Shown: positions 34,691 through 57,611 of the stretch, piece by piece
Position numbering within the stretch: the first letter of the stretch is position 1
Layout: each line of letters starts with the position of its first letter
Assembly (NCBI RefSeq): GCF_047663525.1
Contig: NC_092613.1
Location: 5,481,501 to 5,545,500, forward strand
DNA from: Anas platyrhynchos
Taxonomy: Eukaryota > Chordata > Aves > Anseriformes > Anatidae
Reading direction: 5' to 3'
DNA: 64,000 nucleotides
Program-made: the position numbers and the translations under genes
Notes under the pieces: generated by a model
What the model was told of the DNA's origin: nothing
The model's input: only the letters and a program-made list of their open reading frames with translations
Databases searched by the model: none

Positions 34691-35070
34691 GCAGCACCAG
34701 TAAGTCAGCACCAGTAGGGCCACGGGTGGCACCAGTAAGGCCCCAGGCAGCACCAGTAAGGCCGCAGGTAGCACCAGTAGGGTTGTAAGCAGCACCAGTA
34801 AGGCTGCAGGTAACATCAGTAGGGCCATAGGCAGCACCAGTGAAGATGCAGGCAGCACCAGTAAGGCCACAGGTAGCACCTGTAAGGCTGCAGGCAGCAC
34901 CAGCAGGGCCGCAGGTAGCACCAGTAAAGCCCCAGACAGCACCAGTAAGGCCACAGGCAGCACCAGTAAGGCCCCAGGCAGCACCAGTAAGGCCACAGGC
35001 AGCACCAGTAGGGCCCAGGCAGCACCAGTAAGGCCGCAGGTAGCACCAGTTGGGTTGTAGGCAGCACCAG
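34691..35070. repeat. 21-bp minisatellite, about 18 copies
   Basis: Tandem units of about 21 bases built on GCACCAGTAAGGCC plus a variable CACAGGCA tail. About 18-19 units are seen over 380 bases, with two short units at the left end. Because the unit is a multiple of three and lacks stops, open frames appear on both strands; these are repeat artefacts, not genes. Confidence 0.95.
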
Positions 35071-36143
35071 GAGACAAACTGGAAGGCCCTGCAGAAGGGT
35101 TTTCCAGGCCAGAACTGCCCCAGACCTGCACCAGCTACACCAAAAGCCACAAACTCCCTGGAAAGGGTTGGGAGAAGCCGCCCGAGGGCCGCCCTGGCCC
35201 GGGGCCCGCTGCTGCCGGCTGCCAGCAGAGGATGCTGAGGACAGCAGCGGCCCAGCAACCTGATGCGCAGCCACGAGGCAAGACAAAGAGGGCCCAGAGC
35301 AGAGCCCCAGCCCCGTCAGCTCTGGCAGCACCAAGGCAGCCGCCTGCCAAGCCAAGGAACACGAGAGAGAAGGGGAAAGCGGGCGGCAGGCCAGCTGGCA
35401 GGGGGCTGGGGGCCGCTCGCCCCTGCCCGCCCTGTCCAACAGCTCCACGCCGGGCACAAATCTCCTCCTGGGGGTCTGCAGGCTCCAGGCTGGGTGTTAT
35501 GGGGTATACATGACCTTCTACAGAGCTGTGACCCCACAAATCGCCACCCCAAGCGGTGCCATCGCCTTGCTGGGTGTCCCTAAGTGGTCGCAGAGCTGGG
35601 GAGCGCCTTGGTGGCACCCACGTCCCCGCCACCAGGTACCTGATGTCCAACCCTTCAGAGCTGTGGTACAAACCCAACGAGGACAGGCTTTCTGCCCTGA
35701 AAAAATAAAAGCTCAGGGTGGATAAACCCTGGGCGTGAGCACCCCGAGGTGCCAGCGAGGCTCCCAGGGGTGCCAAAGCTGCCGGCACCACGCAGACACG
35801 GTGGCCACCGGGCGATGCTCCTCCAGCACCACGTCCCTCACCACGTCCCTCGTCCGTCTCAGCCCCGGCTTTCCCCTCGCCCCGGCCGGCTCTCCGAAGG
35901 GCCCAACCTGTTTTTATTACAGAGCTGGCACCGGGAAGGCAAAAAAAAAAAAAAAAAAAAATTAAAAAAAAAAAATAGAACCAAACCCCCCTCATCTCTC
36001 TATCTGCAGCCATGCAAGGAATATTGTTCAGCGCCGCACAAAAGCATCCCTGAAAATAGAAGCGCCAGGGCCAGGCCTGCCAGTGGCTGTGTGAGATAAC
36101 GTCTACTTGCAAACAGTGTGCCTTTGTGCCGCTGTCACTGTCC

Positions 36144-36339
36144 CCATTGTTCAGGAGCCTATTGCCTCGGGGATATTGTTCCCTTCTTTTGTCTCAGCCC
36201 GGCTCCTTTTTGTTTGACTTTACTTACCATTTCATTCCTCTCCTTTGTGCCGGGGTTCTTTCTTTTGTCTCTCTCTCTCTCCCTTTTCTCTGTGTGATTT
36301 GTATTTAGCAATTGTTCCCGGCCCATTGGAAACACAATG
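36144..36339. promoter_or_regulatory. SOX-type motif cluster
   Basis: CCATTGTT (36144-36151), TATTGTT (36174-36180), CAATTGTTC (36309-36317) and ACACAATG (36332-36339) lie in a 200-base AT/pyrimidine-rich patch with several CTTTTGT words. This is about 8 kb upstream of the SOX13 exon-1 candidate. Confidence 0.3.
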
Positions 36340-37356
36340 TGCTCGGGGCTCTTTTCTCTCCTCCTTTCATTACCTATTCAGGTGGGCTTGGCTGCCGGTA
36401 GGTAACCGGGAGGAGAGGGGGCTCGCCAGGCTCCACGCAGCCCAGGCTGGAGCCTGGCCATGCTCTTGGGGAAAAAGCAAGGTTTTTGGGGTCTCCTGGG
36501 GACCACCAGGCTGGGCCGTGCCCGTGACAAAGGAGAATGGGGCAAAAAGACAAATTGGCCCCATGCAGACCGTGACCACTCGCCACTCTCAGTGGAGGGC
36601 TGTGGACATGGGGACCTCGCTCGCCCGCACGCTGCGCCCCCAGCACCGGGGTGCTGCAGCCTGTTTTGGGGTGGGGATGCGCCCTTTGCTCCCAGGTGGC
36701 CCCACACAGCTTTGGGGGAGCACGGGGCAGCTGCAGGCCTGGCCCCAGCTCCTTTGGGGAGGCAGAGGAGGAGAGCAGAGGTGCCCAGGAGTGGCTCTGA
36801 GGTCCCCAAGGAGCCCTGCAGGACAGCGGGGATCCCTGCGCCCCGTTTCCTCCGTCCCCTCCCACCCCTTCCCTAGGTCCCCACTCCCATGCAGCATTTG
36901 GGGTGCCTGCAGAAGGGTTTTGGGGACGGGGGTGGTGGTTGTTTCTCCCCCAGGAGGCAGCGAGGCCACACCAGGAAACCTTCAGAGAGCAGCAGGGGCT
37001 GACAAGTGGCCATCCCTGGAGACAACAAGGTCCCGTTGTTCTCTGGGGTTGGGGCTGCGTGACCCAGCGGGACTTTTCCATCCCCAAGCCTGCCGAAGCC
37101 CCGAGGATCAAAGCCTGCTGCAAGCCGCTTTCCTCCTCCTCCTCTCAGGCACGACCCGCAAGGACCGGGAGGCTCCGGGACCCCCAGGACTCTCCCCACA
37201 AAGCAGGGAGGGACGGGAGATGTGGGTGCAGGACGGGAAGGGGGGTGCCGGGTCCTTGGGGACGGCACAAGCCCCCGAGCCCGAGTCCAGCCGGCATCGG
37301 GGCTGCGGGAGGAGGCGCAGGGGGCGTGCCTGGGAACCAGCGAGGCAGACTGGGGT

Positions 37357-37423
37357 CTATTGTCTCATTGTTACGGCTTCAAAGGACAATGGGGCATTGT
37401 TGTCTCTGGGGATCCCATTGTTT
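37357..37423. promoter_or_regulatory. five SOX-type sites in 67 bp
   Basis: CTATTGTC (37357-37364), CATTGTTA (37366-37373), ACAATGG (37386-37392), CATTGTTG (37395-37402) and CCATTGTTT (37415-37423) are packed in 67 bases, four in one orientation and one inverted. Surrounding sequence is GC-rich and non-repetitive, so composition alone does not explain the density. It lies about 9 kb 5' of SOX13. Confidence 0.45.
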
Positions 37424-40400
37424 GCTTTCGCTGCAGATCCCAGCCGCGCAGTGGATGGAGGTTTCCCGAGGGCCAGGCAGGCTCCGTGTGTGGGACACTA
37501 AATAACGAGGCAGGCATGTTTCCTTCCCACCCCCTCCTCGCCACCCTTCCCCAAAAGGCACGGCGCATTGCAGCATGCGTGTGCCCACACAGGCCAGGGC
37601 ACGACACGGCACAGCACGGGCAGGGGCACCAGGACCACCCAGCCGAGCAGGGAGCAAAGAAAAAAAAAACAAGAAAAAAATCCCAACCCCAGCATTTAGG
37701 AGGGGAATTCACCAGGCTCCCCTAACGGAGCTGCCGAGGGGACCAGGGTGCCCCAGCCGCAGCCACGCTGTGTTCCTGCTGCCCTCCTGGGAATGTTTGG
37801 GGGTCTCTCTGCACCCACAGGAGATGGGTGAGGGGGAGCGGTGCCTCCTCGCAGCATCCCCTAAACGCCAAAATTCCCCAGGGACGCGGAGCCAAGGGCG
37901 CTTTGCTGCCCCACCGCAAAGCCCGACGTCTCCATCGGCACCTTGGGGAAGGACGGCGCAGCCCCAGCTCCTTCCCCTGCAGCACCCCAAGCCCAGGAGC
38001 TGTTTGCACGGCTCCTGCCCGTGTAAAATGAATCCCGGGTGCCATGCAAAGCTGGGCAACTCGTCCCGCTCCCCCCTGCTCCCCCCGTTCCCTGGAAGGC
38101 AGCCCTGGTGCCCTAGGGCTAAAAGGATGTGCGAGAGCCACACTCGGACCAGCTGCCGCCGAGCATCTTTCCCCACTGCCCAAATGCACCTGGGTGCTGC
38201 CGGCCACCAGCACAGCCCCCGGCCCCTGACACCCCTCCCCCTGCCCCTCAACTAAGGGGGACAAATCCCACTGAGGGGTTTGGGGCACAGGACAGAGCGG
38301 GGCAGGCAGCGGTGGCCTCCGGCTCAGCCCGGAGCTGCTGAGTGCTTCGAGGGGAGCTTCAGGCTGTGGTAATGCCCCCACCGACCACGCTCGGCTTCAC
38401 GAGAGCGAAGAAGGGGGTTTGGGGTTACCCCTGGCTCCTCCGGGGATCCTCATCCCCCAAAATTGCCACCCCGGGGAGCTGCCGGTGACCGTCCCCAGCC
38501 CGGGCACCCTGTGGACACCGCAGCAAATCCCGTCCTGCACCGGGGGCTCGCTCGTGCTCCCGGCGAGCCTCGCTCACACAAGCCCAGAGGTGCACGCGGG
38601 CGCTCTCTCCCCCTCGAGCGGCGCCGTTTCCTCTCAGATAAAGAGTTCCTGCCGCAGCAGCCCCCCTTTCCCTCTCCCCCCAGACCCGCGCGTGTCTCGT
38701 GCGCCCCTTTCGGAGCCCACCTTGGGCTCCGATATTATCTCACTTCCTCGATATATTAGCTCTGCTGTTGATTTACGATAAAGGAATGGGCTCCAAAACA
38801 CTCTGCCTCGGGGAGGAGGCAGCGGCGCAGCGCCAGGCTCGCCGTGCCCCAGCTGAGAACGAAGCCTTTGAAGGGGTGGATGCCGGTACCCGCCGTGAGC
38901 CCGTCTCCCGTTGGCGCTGCCCCTCGGTCCCCCCGACACCTGCACGAGGCGGGGGGGGGGGGCTCTGAGAGGTTGGGGCTGCAGGGAGGGGGGTGCTGGA
39001 GAGGCAGAGAGCGGCTCTGCAGGTGGCTGCAGAGCACGGGCGGGCACATTGGGGGGCACCCAGGGGTCTGGGTGAAAGGCTGAAGGCAGGCGGGGTGCTC
39101 AAAGCGCCCCTCTGCTTTGGAGCATCATAATGCACAAAAAAAATTAAAATAGATAAATAAATAAGTGCAGCTGAGCTCTGGCTGCTTTGTAATGGCAAAA
39201 GCCTCACCAGCGGGTCCTGGCTTACTTCTAGCTCGAGTTAAAAAGCACCCCATGAAGCAGCTCCGCAGCTCTGCTGCGAGCACGTACCCCCCGACCCAAG
39301 CACAAGGAAGCGTCCCCGGAAAAGGGCTGGGTTTGGGGAGCAGATTGCCAGGCAGCAGGAGAGCTGCAGAGCCAGCAGGACGGAGCGCAGCGCTGTTCCA
39401 CTCGGCCGAGGACATCGCAGCACTCCATCAGCCACCAGCCCCCCAGGGGACTATTAGATATTGCTCCTGTTTTGCAGACAAGAGACTGAAGAATAGCAGA
39501 TAAGGGGGGGGAGAAAAAAAAAAAAAAAAGAAAAAAAAAAGCTGAAAAGCAGCAGCCAGGGCAGGGCAGGTGGGAAAGCTCAGCCCTGCTTTTGAAGCTC
39601 TGCGTTTGAAGTCCTTGCAAGGAGGCGAGCCCTGCTGCAAAGCTGAGCCCTTAGCACTTCTCGGGTGGAACAGGAAAAATCCAGAATGGGACCCAGGCAC
39701 CCTGAGGGTGAGCAATAAACGCTCGTGTGGGAGTGAAAGAAACTGCCCCAGCCCCGTGGTTGCTGGAGGTTTTGTTTTACCATGCCCCTGCCCCAAATCC
39801 TGCAGGGAAACGCCACCCTGAGCGAGGCTGGGCAGGGAGATCTCCGTCCCTGCTGCAGGAGGAGCCCCAAACCACCGTTATCTGCACTGATAAGCTGCCG
39901 AGGAAGGAGCAGAGCCCAAAAACAAGTGCAGGAAACTCGGGCTTCAATATTCCAGCTCCAGGCAGGGAGAAGACCCCCTGCAGGAACGGGGCGAGGGAGC
40001 TGGCTGCAGCACCTCGAGCCAAGCTCCTTCCAGCCTTGGGTGCGGGGAGCGAGGCCCCGGCAAGAGGCAGCAGCAGCAGCAAGGGGCTGCAGGGAGGCAA
40101 AGCCCAGCTCCTCGCACGAAGGGGCCTGCTGGTATGCGAGGCAGCGGAGCAGGGGGGCGGGCGTTGCTGCTGCTAATGTGGCAGAGTCTCCCCGCTGAGG
40201 GCAGGCAAAATGCCCATGACTCATTTTTCCAAGAGCCGTGGCAAACAATAGGAACGATGCCCCTGGTGGGTATGAATGTGAAAAGGCACGATGGGGGGGC
40301 AGCCATGCTGGGCACCTTGTGTGTGGGCTGCCAACGGAGGGTACTGCCACGAACAAAACCTGCTGGAGCCAGTTCTTGGCATTGTGTACGCTGAGAAGCC

Positions 40401-43400
40401 TCGGACGAGGGCTTCGGGGGGGGGAAAAAAGGGCAAAACGGCTGCACGGCCACCCCCTCTCCCCGGGCAGCGGCTCTGCTTTTGATGGACACTAGCCCTG
40501 GCTTCAGCCAAGAGGAGCCCGGTTTTATTAGCCATGGAGAAAAACAGAGAAAAAGGTCCCAAATTATCCTATCCCCACGCAGAACCGGACCAAAAACAAG
40601 CAGGGAACCGAGGCAAGCACCACGGCGCTGCGTGAGGCTGCTCTTCCCCAGCTCCTGCCTCCTCCACACACGTTTTCCATATTCAGATGCTGCCCTAAGG
40701 GGACGGCTTCTCGGCCGTTTGAGTCCTTGACCTTCCCCTGTTGTCGGTTTGCTACCATTATTTTTAGGCACACAATCCTCAAAACATACCAGCGCTTGAA
40801 AGAAGTTCTCAGATAATGTGCACCGAGCACGAGGTGGCGAGGCTTGGGGGGAAGGAGGCTCTGGGGGATCAAAGCAAAACACAACGGGGGGAAGGTGATT
40901 GTCCCCTTGTAGGGAAAACAGCCAGAAATCCCCTCTGAAATCTCTGTTCAGTGGTTTTACAACTTACCAGACCTGAAAATATGGAAAATGCTGAAGGCAG
41001 CACGGGCTCAGCACGCGGCCCATCCGTGATCCTCCTGCCAGCCCAGGCCTGAGCCCACCGCATCCACAAAAAAGCCTCAGATTCACGACCAAAAGTGCAA
41101 TAAAACCTTTTGGGAGCGGGGAAAAGCACCCAGAAACACCTGCTGGTGCCTCCGCGAGCCCTGGCTTTCCTCAGAGGTGCAGGTTCAAGCAGGTATGGCA
41201 ATCAGTCCCCCAACCATAGCATCCTACTGAGGAACAGAGGCACTGCGCCCTCTGGAAAGCCGGGACCACTCTGCCTCCCTCCTCGGGGGCTGTTTCACAA
41301 GCACGGAGTCGCATCCCACGAAAAGACTGGGCTGGGCCAGGGCGAGGAATTCCCAAGTGCAAGAGGGAAGAAATGCAGCCTTTTTTCCCAGAAGCCCGAA
41401 GCCACAAGGCAGAGAAAGCAGACACAAACATTGACTCAAACATTTACGCTGCTGAAGATGCTCACAGCTTTGAGAAAAACCCAAAGCCAGCGCTGAGCAG
41501 CCCCACCTGGACCCCAGAGGGCTGGCGTCTGGCTGCCACGGGTAAGGCAACGCTCTCCAACTGGAACACCGCGTGGTGGAGATCTCTGTCACGTACCTTG
41601 TGCCATCATTAGTGGAGAAACCAGTCTCAAGTGTTCCCTTTTTGAGAAAGAATTCGCTCGATTTCTCTGAGAGAGATGTGAGGGGAGAGTGAGGTGGTGT
41701 CTACCCCTCTCCCCCAGCCCCTGCCCGGGAGGGAAAGGAATGAGCAGGCTAGGGAAAAGTACAGCTTGCAAAAACAAACACAGCAACAGGCTTGGAGCAG
41801 CGGAAAGCCCAGCTGCACGCCTTCACTCTACCTTGCTCCTCCTCAGGCTGAACGGAGCCTTCTGCTCCTCCTCATCCCCCGCAGGAGCAGGGCACCCCGT
41901 GCGGCTGCCGCCCGGCTCGGAGCTTTCTGCCAGGTTGTTTGGGAGCCAGCGAAGCCGCCTGGAGGCTGGGGAACGCGGTGTTCCTGCCGAGCTTTGTGCC
42001 ACTTGGCTGGAGGGGCAGGGAGCTGGCCGAGCCCGCAGCACCCCCTTCTGTCCAAGGCTCCCTCGTGCAGCCAGCTCCGGGCACCGAGATGTTTGTTGGG
42101 AGCTCCTCGCTCAGCAAGCTGGAAGAAAATCAGGCTGAAAAAAAAGCAATCAGCAAGCATTTCCATGAGTCAGTCCCGTGGTTTTTTTTTTAGGAGGACG
42201 GACAAGTGCTTCTCGGGAAGGCAGCCGGGCAAAGCCAGGATTGGTTTCGTGCCCCATCTGGGGGCTGCTGATGCCCAGAAGCTGCGACCACAACGCTCGC
42301 TCAGACAATGGGGCTGGATTTCCTCCTGGCCCTCCACACATGCTCGGACTCTCCTGCAGGCTTTCTGCAGTTTTTGTGGCTTCCTGCTGGGGAGCTTCTC
42401 ATTTATTTTATTTTTTTTTTCTGCAGCTTCCCCAGGCACATAATGACTGCCTATTTTGGGCCCTTATCAGGAGATGCTTCAGAGCTGATTAGCCTGGACT
42501 TCCTTCCTCCCATCATCAACCTACTCCAATATTGACGTTGGTTCACACTAATTTGATAATATCAGACAGCAGAGGAGCTCTAGGAGGCATTACGGAGCCT
42601 CGAAGTGCACAATTTGGAGTTGGCAGCAGCGCTGCTGATAAGGACGAGCTCTTTCTCCTAATGTCCCACTCTCCCCAAAAAGCAGCCGCGCACAAAGCCC
42701 CAGAACAGAGCCTTGCAGGCTCCGAGCCAACCTTACTTCATTGTCAGGGGCCCTGGATAAACCGGACCCAAGCACCGTGATGCAACAACTCCTCTGTTAA
42801 ATAACCTCTTCCTAACCCCGTACGTGCATGGGATTTTCCATATAAAATTGGAAAGAATAAGTCAGTACCTCGAGGAGAGCCTGCAACTTTAGATATAGAA
42901 CCTCAAGGCCGCAATCTGCCTGTAACAGGAGACACAGGCAGGTAAATTTGACAAGCACTGCATCACAAATACCCTGCAACACCCGACCTACAGCCTGGGA
43001 CAGCCTCCCTCTGCACCTCCTGAAAGCTCCAGCTGGCAAAACGAGGACGAAATAAAAAGCAGAGGACCTCACAAGATGCTGTTTTGTTCCCTACGTGCCC
43101 ACTGCTGTGACACTCAGTGCCTCCCATTCCCAAACGCCACGGGCACGTTACTTCTTTACTACATGGTGGAAGGGCTCAGCAGCTTGAACACAACTTAAGA
43201 GTTCCCGATCTCAGTAGCAGGCCGCACAGCTCAGGCTGCTTTAGCCAAATAATTGTGTCACGCTGCCCCTCAAAGGCTTCTTACCATGAACGTCTGCTGT
43301 GACACTGCTGCTGTATCGCTTCTCGGAATGGCAGAACTGCACTGGGTCGGCTCAAGACTCGTATTTCTGTCCTCCCCTTTCAGGAAAGAATTTATCTCCC

Positions 43401-44293
43401 ACCTTGAATTTATTAAATTTCATGATTATGACACACAAATAGAAGTTTTGAAAAACTGAAAGCTGGTTAACAGATTTCTAGCACAGCCTGTGCATCAAAA
43501 TTCATTTCTCTCTGTTCAGGTAATCATAATCTCCGAGTTAGTCAAAATTTGGTTTTCCTTCTTTATTTTTTGTGATTAGAAAAACAAGGAGGGGACTGGT
43601 TGTCCCAAGTAAGCCAGGGAACTTCTCTTTGGTCGATGCACCAAGCAGCTCAGCTCTCTTGGGGAAACTTAAAGAGAACACACAGATCCCCAAATGGATA
43701 AAAGAATAAATCAAATGATAAAAACCCAGCCGCCACATCTGATAGCCCAGCTTATTGAGCAGCACGAGGGTTTAATCTGCATGCTCTGTCCAAAGCAGCA
43801 CGAAGTGACAGATTTAATCCAAGCCAGTTGCCCGCTCTCACTCTCTGATCTGGAGATTTATTTGACAACACGTGTAAATGTGGGGTTACTGCTCCACAGC
43901 CCCAAATCCCTCACGGCCCCACTAAGATACTTTTACTGATTGATCCACAATAAACACCCCCAAAACGATTCTCAATAAGTTAAACCCTCCTTATCTTATT
44001 TAGAAAGCATCTGAGGAACCTGTCACTGCAGCAGCAAAGGGCTGCAATTGCATGCAAGATCTCCCACACCCTCATTAACACCCTGCTAGCTCAAGGACCC
44101 TGAAGGAGCCCACCCTGGCCCCATCATGCAGATGTAATGTTCGAAAAAGCACAGATCATTATCAGGAAATTATCAGATCCACAGGAAAAGAAAAGCCCAC
44201 ACTTCAGTATTTGTCCCCCTTCTCCACTCACAGAAGGCCAGGACTGAAAACGAGCAGATTTCTCTTTTCCATTTACAGTTAATGTGAAAAACG

Positions 44294-44299
44294 TTTATT
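44294..44299 (-). terminator. SNRPE: SNRPE poly(A) signal
   Basis: AATAAA on the minus strand (TTTATT on plus), 182 bases after the SNRPE stop codon. This gives a 3' UTR of about 200 bases ending near 44275, normal for a short housekeeping mRNA. Confidence 0.75.
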
Positions 44300-44480
44300 T
44301 GGGAAATACATCATGTATTGTTTCAAGCTACAAAAAAACTTGCTCCCACACAAAGGAAGGACTTTTTACCTCAGCATGCAACCCCAGTTACAAATAACTT
44401 CCTATCAGCCAGCAGGCCACGTTCCCCTGGCACTCAGGCACTCCGCAGCAGGGCGGCCACCTTCGTTGTAACAGAAAGTT

Positions 44481-46111
<1,631 letters not shown>

Positions 46112-46250
46112 GGCTGCCGCTGCCTCGCCGCTCCCGCTCCGCCGCCGCCGCCGGAAGCCGCTGAGGGCGGGAGGGAGCGCGCGCAAGGGGCGCTGGGATG
46201 CTGGAGGACCGCGGAGGGGGGGACGCTCTAGGAAGCCGGGAGGACCGCGT
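46112..46250 (-). promoter_or_regulatory. SNRPE: SNRPE promoter (CpG-rich, TATA-less)
   Basis: CpG-rich sequence immediately 5' of the SNRPE ATG contains a GCC repeat, an ETS-type CCGGAAG word (46151-46157) and no TATA box, the usual make-up of housekeeping promoters. It must fit between the SNRPE start and the ZC3H11A poly(A) site. Confidence 0.6.
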
Positions 46251-47753
46251 CTCTATGGTCGCAGGTTTATTGGAGGTGGGGGGGGCATTAAATAGGTTAC
46301 AAATATAAAAAAAAAAGGATAAAATATGTAAAATATGTACAGGAGCAATGGCGCACGCGAAAGCCCAGCACCGCAGGCAGAAGAGGCGAAGGCTGATGGT
46401 AGAATAGGGCTTGGGGTGAAGGGAAAGCGAGGGCAGCTGGGCGCAGTCTCTGATTTTGGTTTTTCTCCCCCATTTCTGAGCCGGCAGAAGTCCCCGTGAA
46501 GTCCTTCGGCACGATGAAGGCCTGCATGAGCTCCAGCAGCAGTTTCGTCAGCGGAGGTTTTCCCTGGTGGGGCCAGGGCGTCACAGCACACACACACACA
46601 CACAGAGCCGCGTGGTTTTGTCCAAACACGAAGTATTTACAACAAATTCGACAAGCGTTTTTCCTCTGCCAGCAGCAAATGCCTGAGGGCCCCCACAGCT
46701 TCACAAATCATAGCGGGAAGAGCCTACCGTGCCGCGAAAAGTTCGGAAAATAATTCAAAATTGATCTGCTAGGGGAAAAAAAGAAATAAAAATCGATGGC
46801 TGGTGGCAGGGTACACAATACACCCGAATCTCAGCTCTGTCCTCCGCAGGGTCAGTGCCCACGCCCAAACGCGATGCTGATGGCATCCGAACGTTTGCTG
46901 TAGCAGGCAGCAGAGCCAGCAGCTCAGGGGAGCAATTTTGAAAACCAAGAGGCACTTAAACAACCCTTCATCAACCCCGTGACTGCGGCAGAGTCCCGAC
47001 TGCTCGCCCCGGATTCCTCACACCAACAAAAAGCACCAACCAAAGCCTGGGGGAACTTTGGTACAGCACAAGAGAAGGGAGTGGGGGTAGCGGAGCCGCA
47101 TGGCAGAGCTGCTGCTTTTCACCATTTGATCATCCCTGATAATTGAAAGTAAGGCTGGGTGGGCTGACCCCCACCCCCACTCCTGGCAGCAAGTTTGGTC
47201 CACAACACACTGGAATAACGATTCTGCCCCCTCCCACCCCTACAGCTTCATCATCTGACACGGGTACAGTCAAAACAATGGCATACACAAGTAAAAGTCA
47301 AGAGTTGACATAGTAACTCCAGGATTTGGGTATCAACTGTCCGAGAAATCAGAACACCGAAGCTTCACAATGTGCCCAACATCGAGTTGTGCCAAGGGGG
47401 GAGGAAGGAAGAAGCTTTACGTTTAAGCCTTCAGAGCATCGCTCCATCAGAAGATCGATTTGCAGCCACCGTGGCGTGCCAATGGAGATCTTTCTGTGCC
47501 AAAAGAAGTGCTTTGTCCTCTTGATATCAAAGGTAGCCACCTATAGTTACAGAACGGATGCACAAGACCTTAACTCTGACCAGCAGGGAAATTTAGGACA
47601 ACTGAGTGCAGATCCTGCCAATTTCTACCAGTTCGGACTGTGCTTTAAGTCTCATTGCAAAGCCTCAGTTAGAAAAAGGATCACCTCGGGGTATCCAACA
47701 AGAAGAACAGTTTTAATTTTTTTTTTTTTAAATATACCATAGGACTACGCAGT
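46250..47753 (-). other. ZC3H11A: ZC3H11A 3' untranslated region
   Basis: About 1.5 kb from the ZC3H11A stop to the first canonical minus-strand AATAAA (46266-46271). A T-run at 47716-47730 (A-run in the RNA) lies near the start, and an A-run at 46309-46318 (T-run in the RNA) lies near the end. Nothing coding is seen in it. Confidence 0.6.
46266..46271 (-). terminator. ZC3H11A: ZC3H11A poly(A) signal
   Basis: AATAAA on the minus strand with GU-rich sequence only weakly present downstream. No other canonical hexamer is visible between 46272 and 47753, so this is the best candidate end of the gene. Confidence 0.55.
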
Positions 47754-57058
<9,305 letters not shown>

Positions 57059-57198
57059 GCCGACGAGTTCTGGTAACAAGCTCGGGTTCTCTCCACAGGG
57101 ACTTCCTCTGCTCTTGGAGAGAGCTGTCTTCACCCTTGCTTGGGCTGAAAGTCTTCTACTGGCTTGTGATCAGTGAAATCTTCTTTTTAAAAGTAACC
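57059..57198 (-). other. ZC3H11A: ZC3H11A 5' UTR part of the first coding exon
   Basis: A CTTTCTTTAG acceptor (AG at 57200-57199) precedes a non-coding stretch leading to the ATG at 57058. Upstream stops in the frame show that translation does not begin earlier in this exon. Confidence 0.65.
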
Positions 57199-57558
57199 CT
57201 AAAGAAAGTAACAAGTGAAAAATAATGAGGAACAAACAGTTTTCCAGCTTTCTTCAGTTAATCAAATTAGTCTCTCAAGGAGAGCAAAGCCTTGAAATCA
57301 GCTGTTACATGAACTAACTAAATATTAAAGTTCTGTAAAGCTGCCAGGAGCTTTGTCAGCAAGCGTTCTCTTCCACATCCTCAATAATATGACTTGGAGC
57401 ACATCTGGAAGCCCAAAAGCGGAGTCACTTCTTAAAAAACCACCTGATGATACATGCAAGTCAATAATCAACTCTGGCTACAAATAACTTCTCTAGAACA
57501 CAGTTAGGACGCATTAAACAGCACGTTCCAGGCACTGTGGGTCTTCGATTTCACCTAC

Positions 57559-57611
57559 CTGGACAACCTCAGCAAAGTTGTCGATCTTCAAAGACTTCCA
57601 GTTAACTTCTC
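57559..57611 (-). other. ZC3H11A: ZC3H11A non-coding 5' UTR exon
   Basis: A 53-base segment is bounded by a good acceptor (CCTACAG) and an ideal donor (CAG followed by GTAGGT). It carries stops in frame, so it is untranslated. It lies 360 bases upstream of the first coding exon's acceptor. Confidence 0.5.

Larger units (their letters stand above)
28561..44270. other. SOX13-SNRPE intergenic region
   Basis: Fifteen kilobases without a recognisable protein-coding exon or RNA gene. It is GC-rich to about 42 kb and AT-richer afterwards. It holds a 20-bp repeat at 30.26 kb, the 21-bp minisatellite at 34.69 kb, A-runs at 35.94-35.97 and 39.51-39.54 kb, and SOX/TCF-like motif clusters at 30.7, 33.3, 36.1-36.3 and 37.4 kb. 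Open frames here lack family motifs and splice support. The syntenic human interval carries only a long non-coding RNA. Confidence 0.6.

Noticed and set aside
34451-35258. Long leucine/valine-rich or proline-rich open frames on both strands
   Set aside because: They are produced by the stop-free 21-bp tandem repeat, whose unit is a multiple of three; no splice sites or family motifs support a gene.
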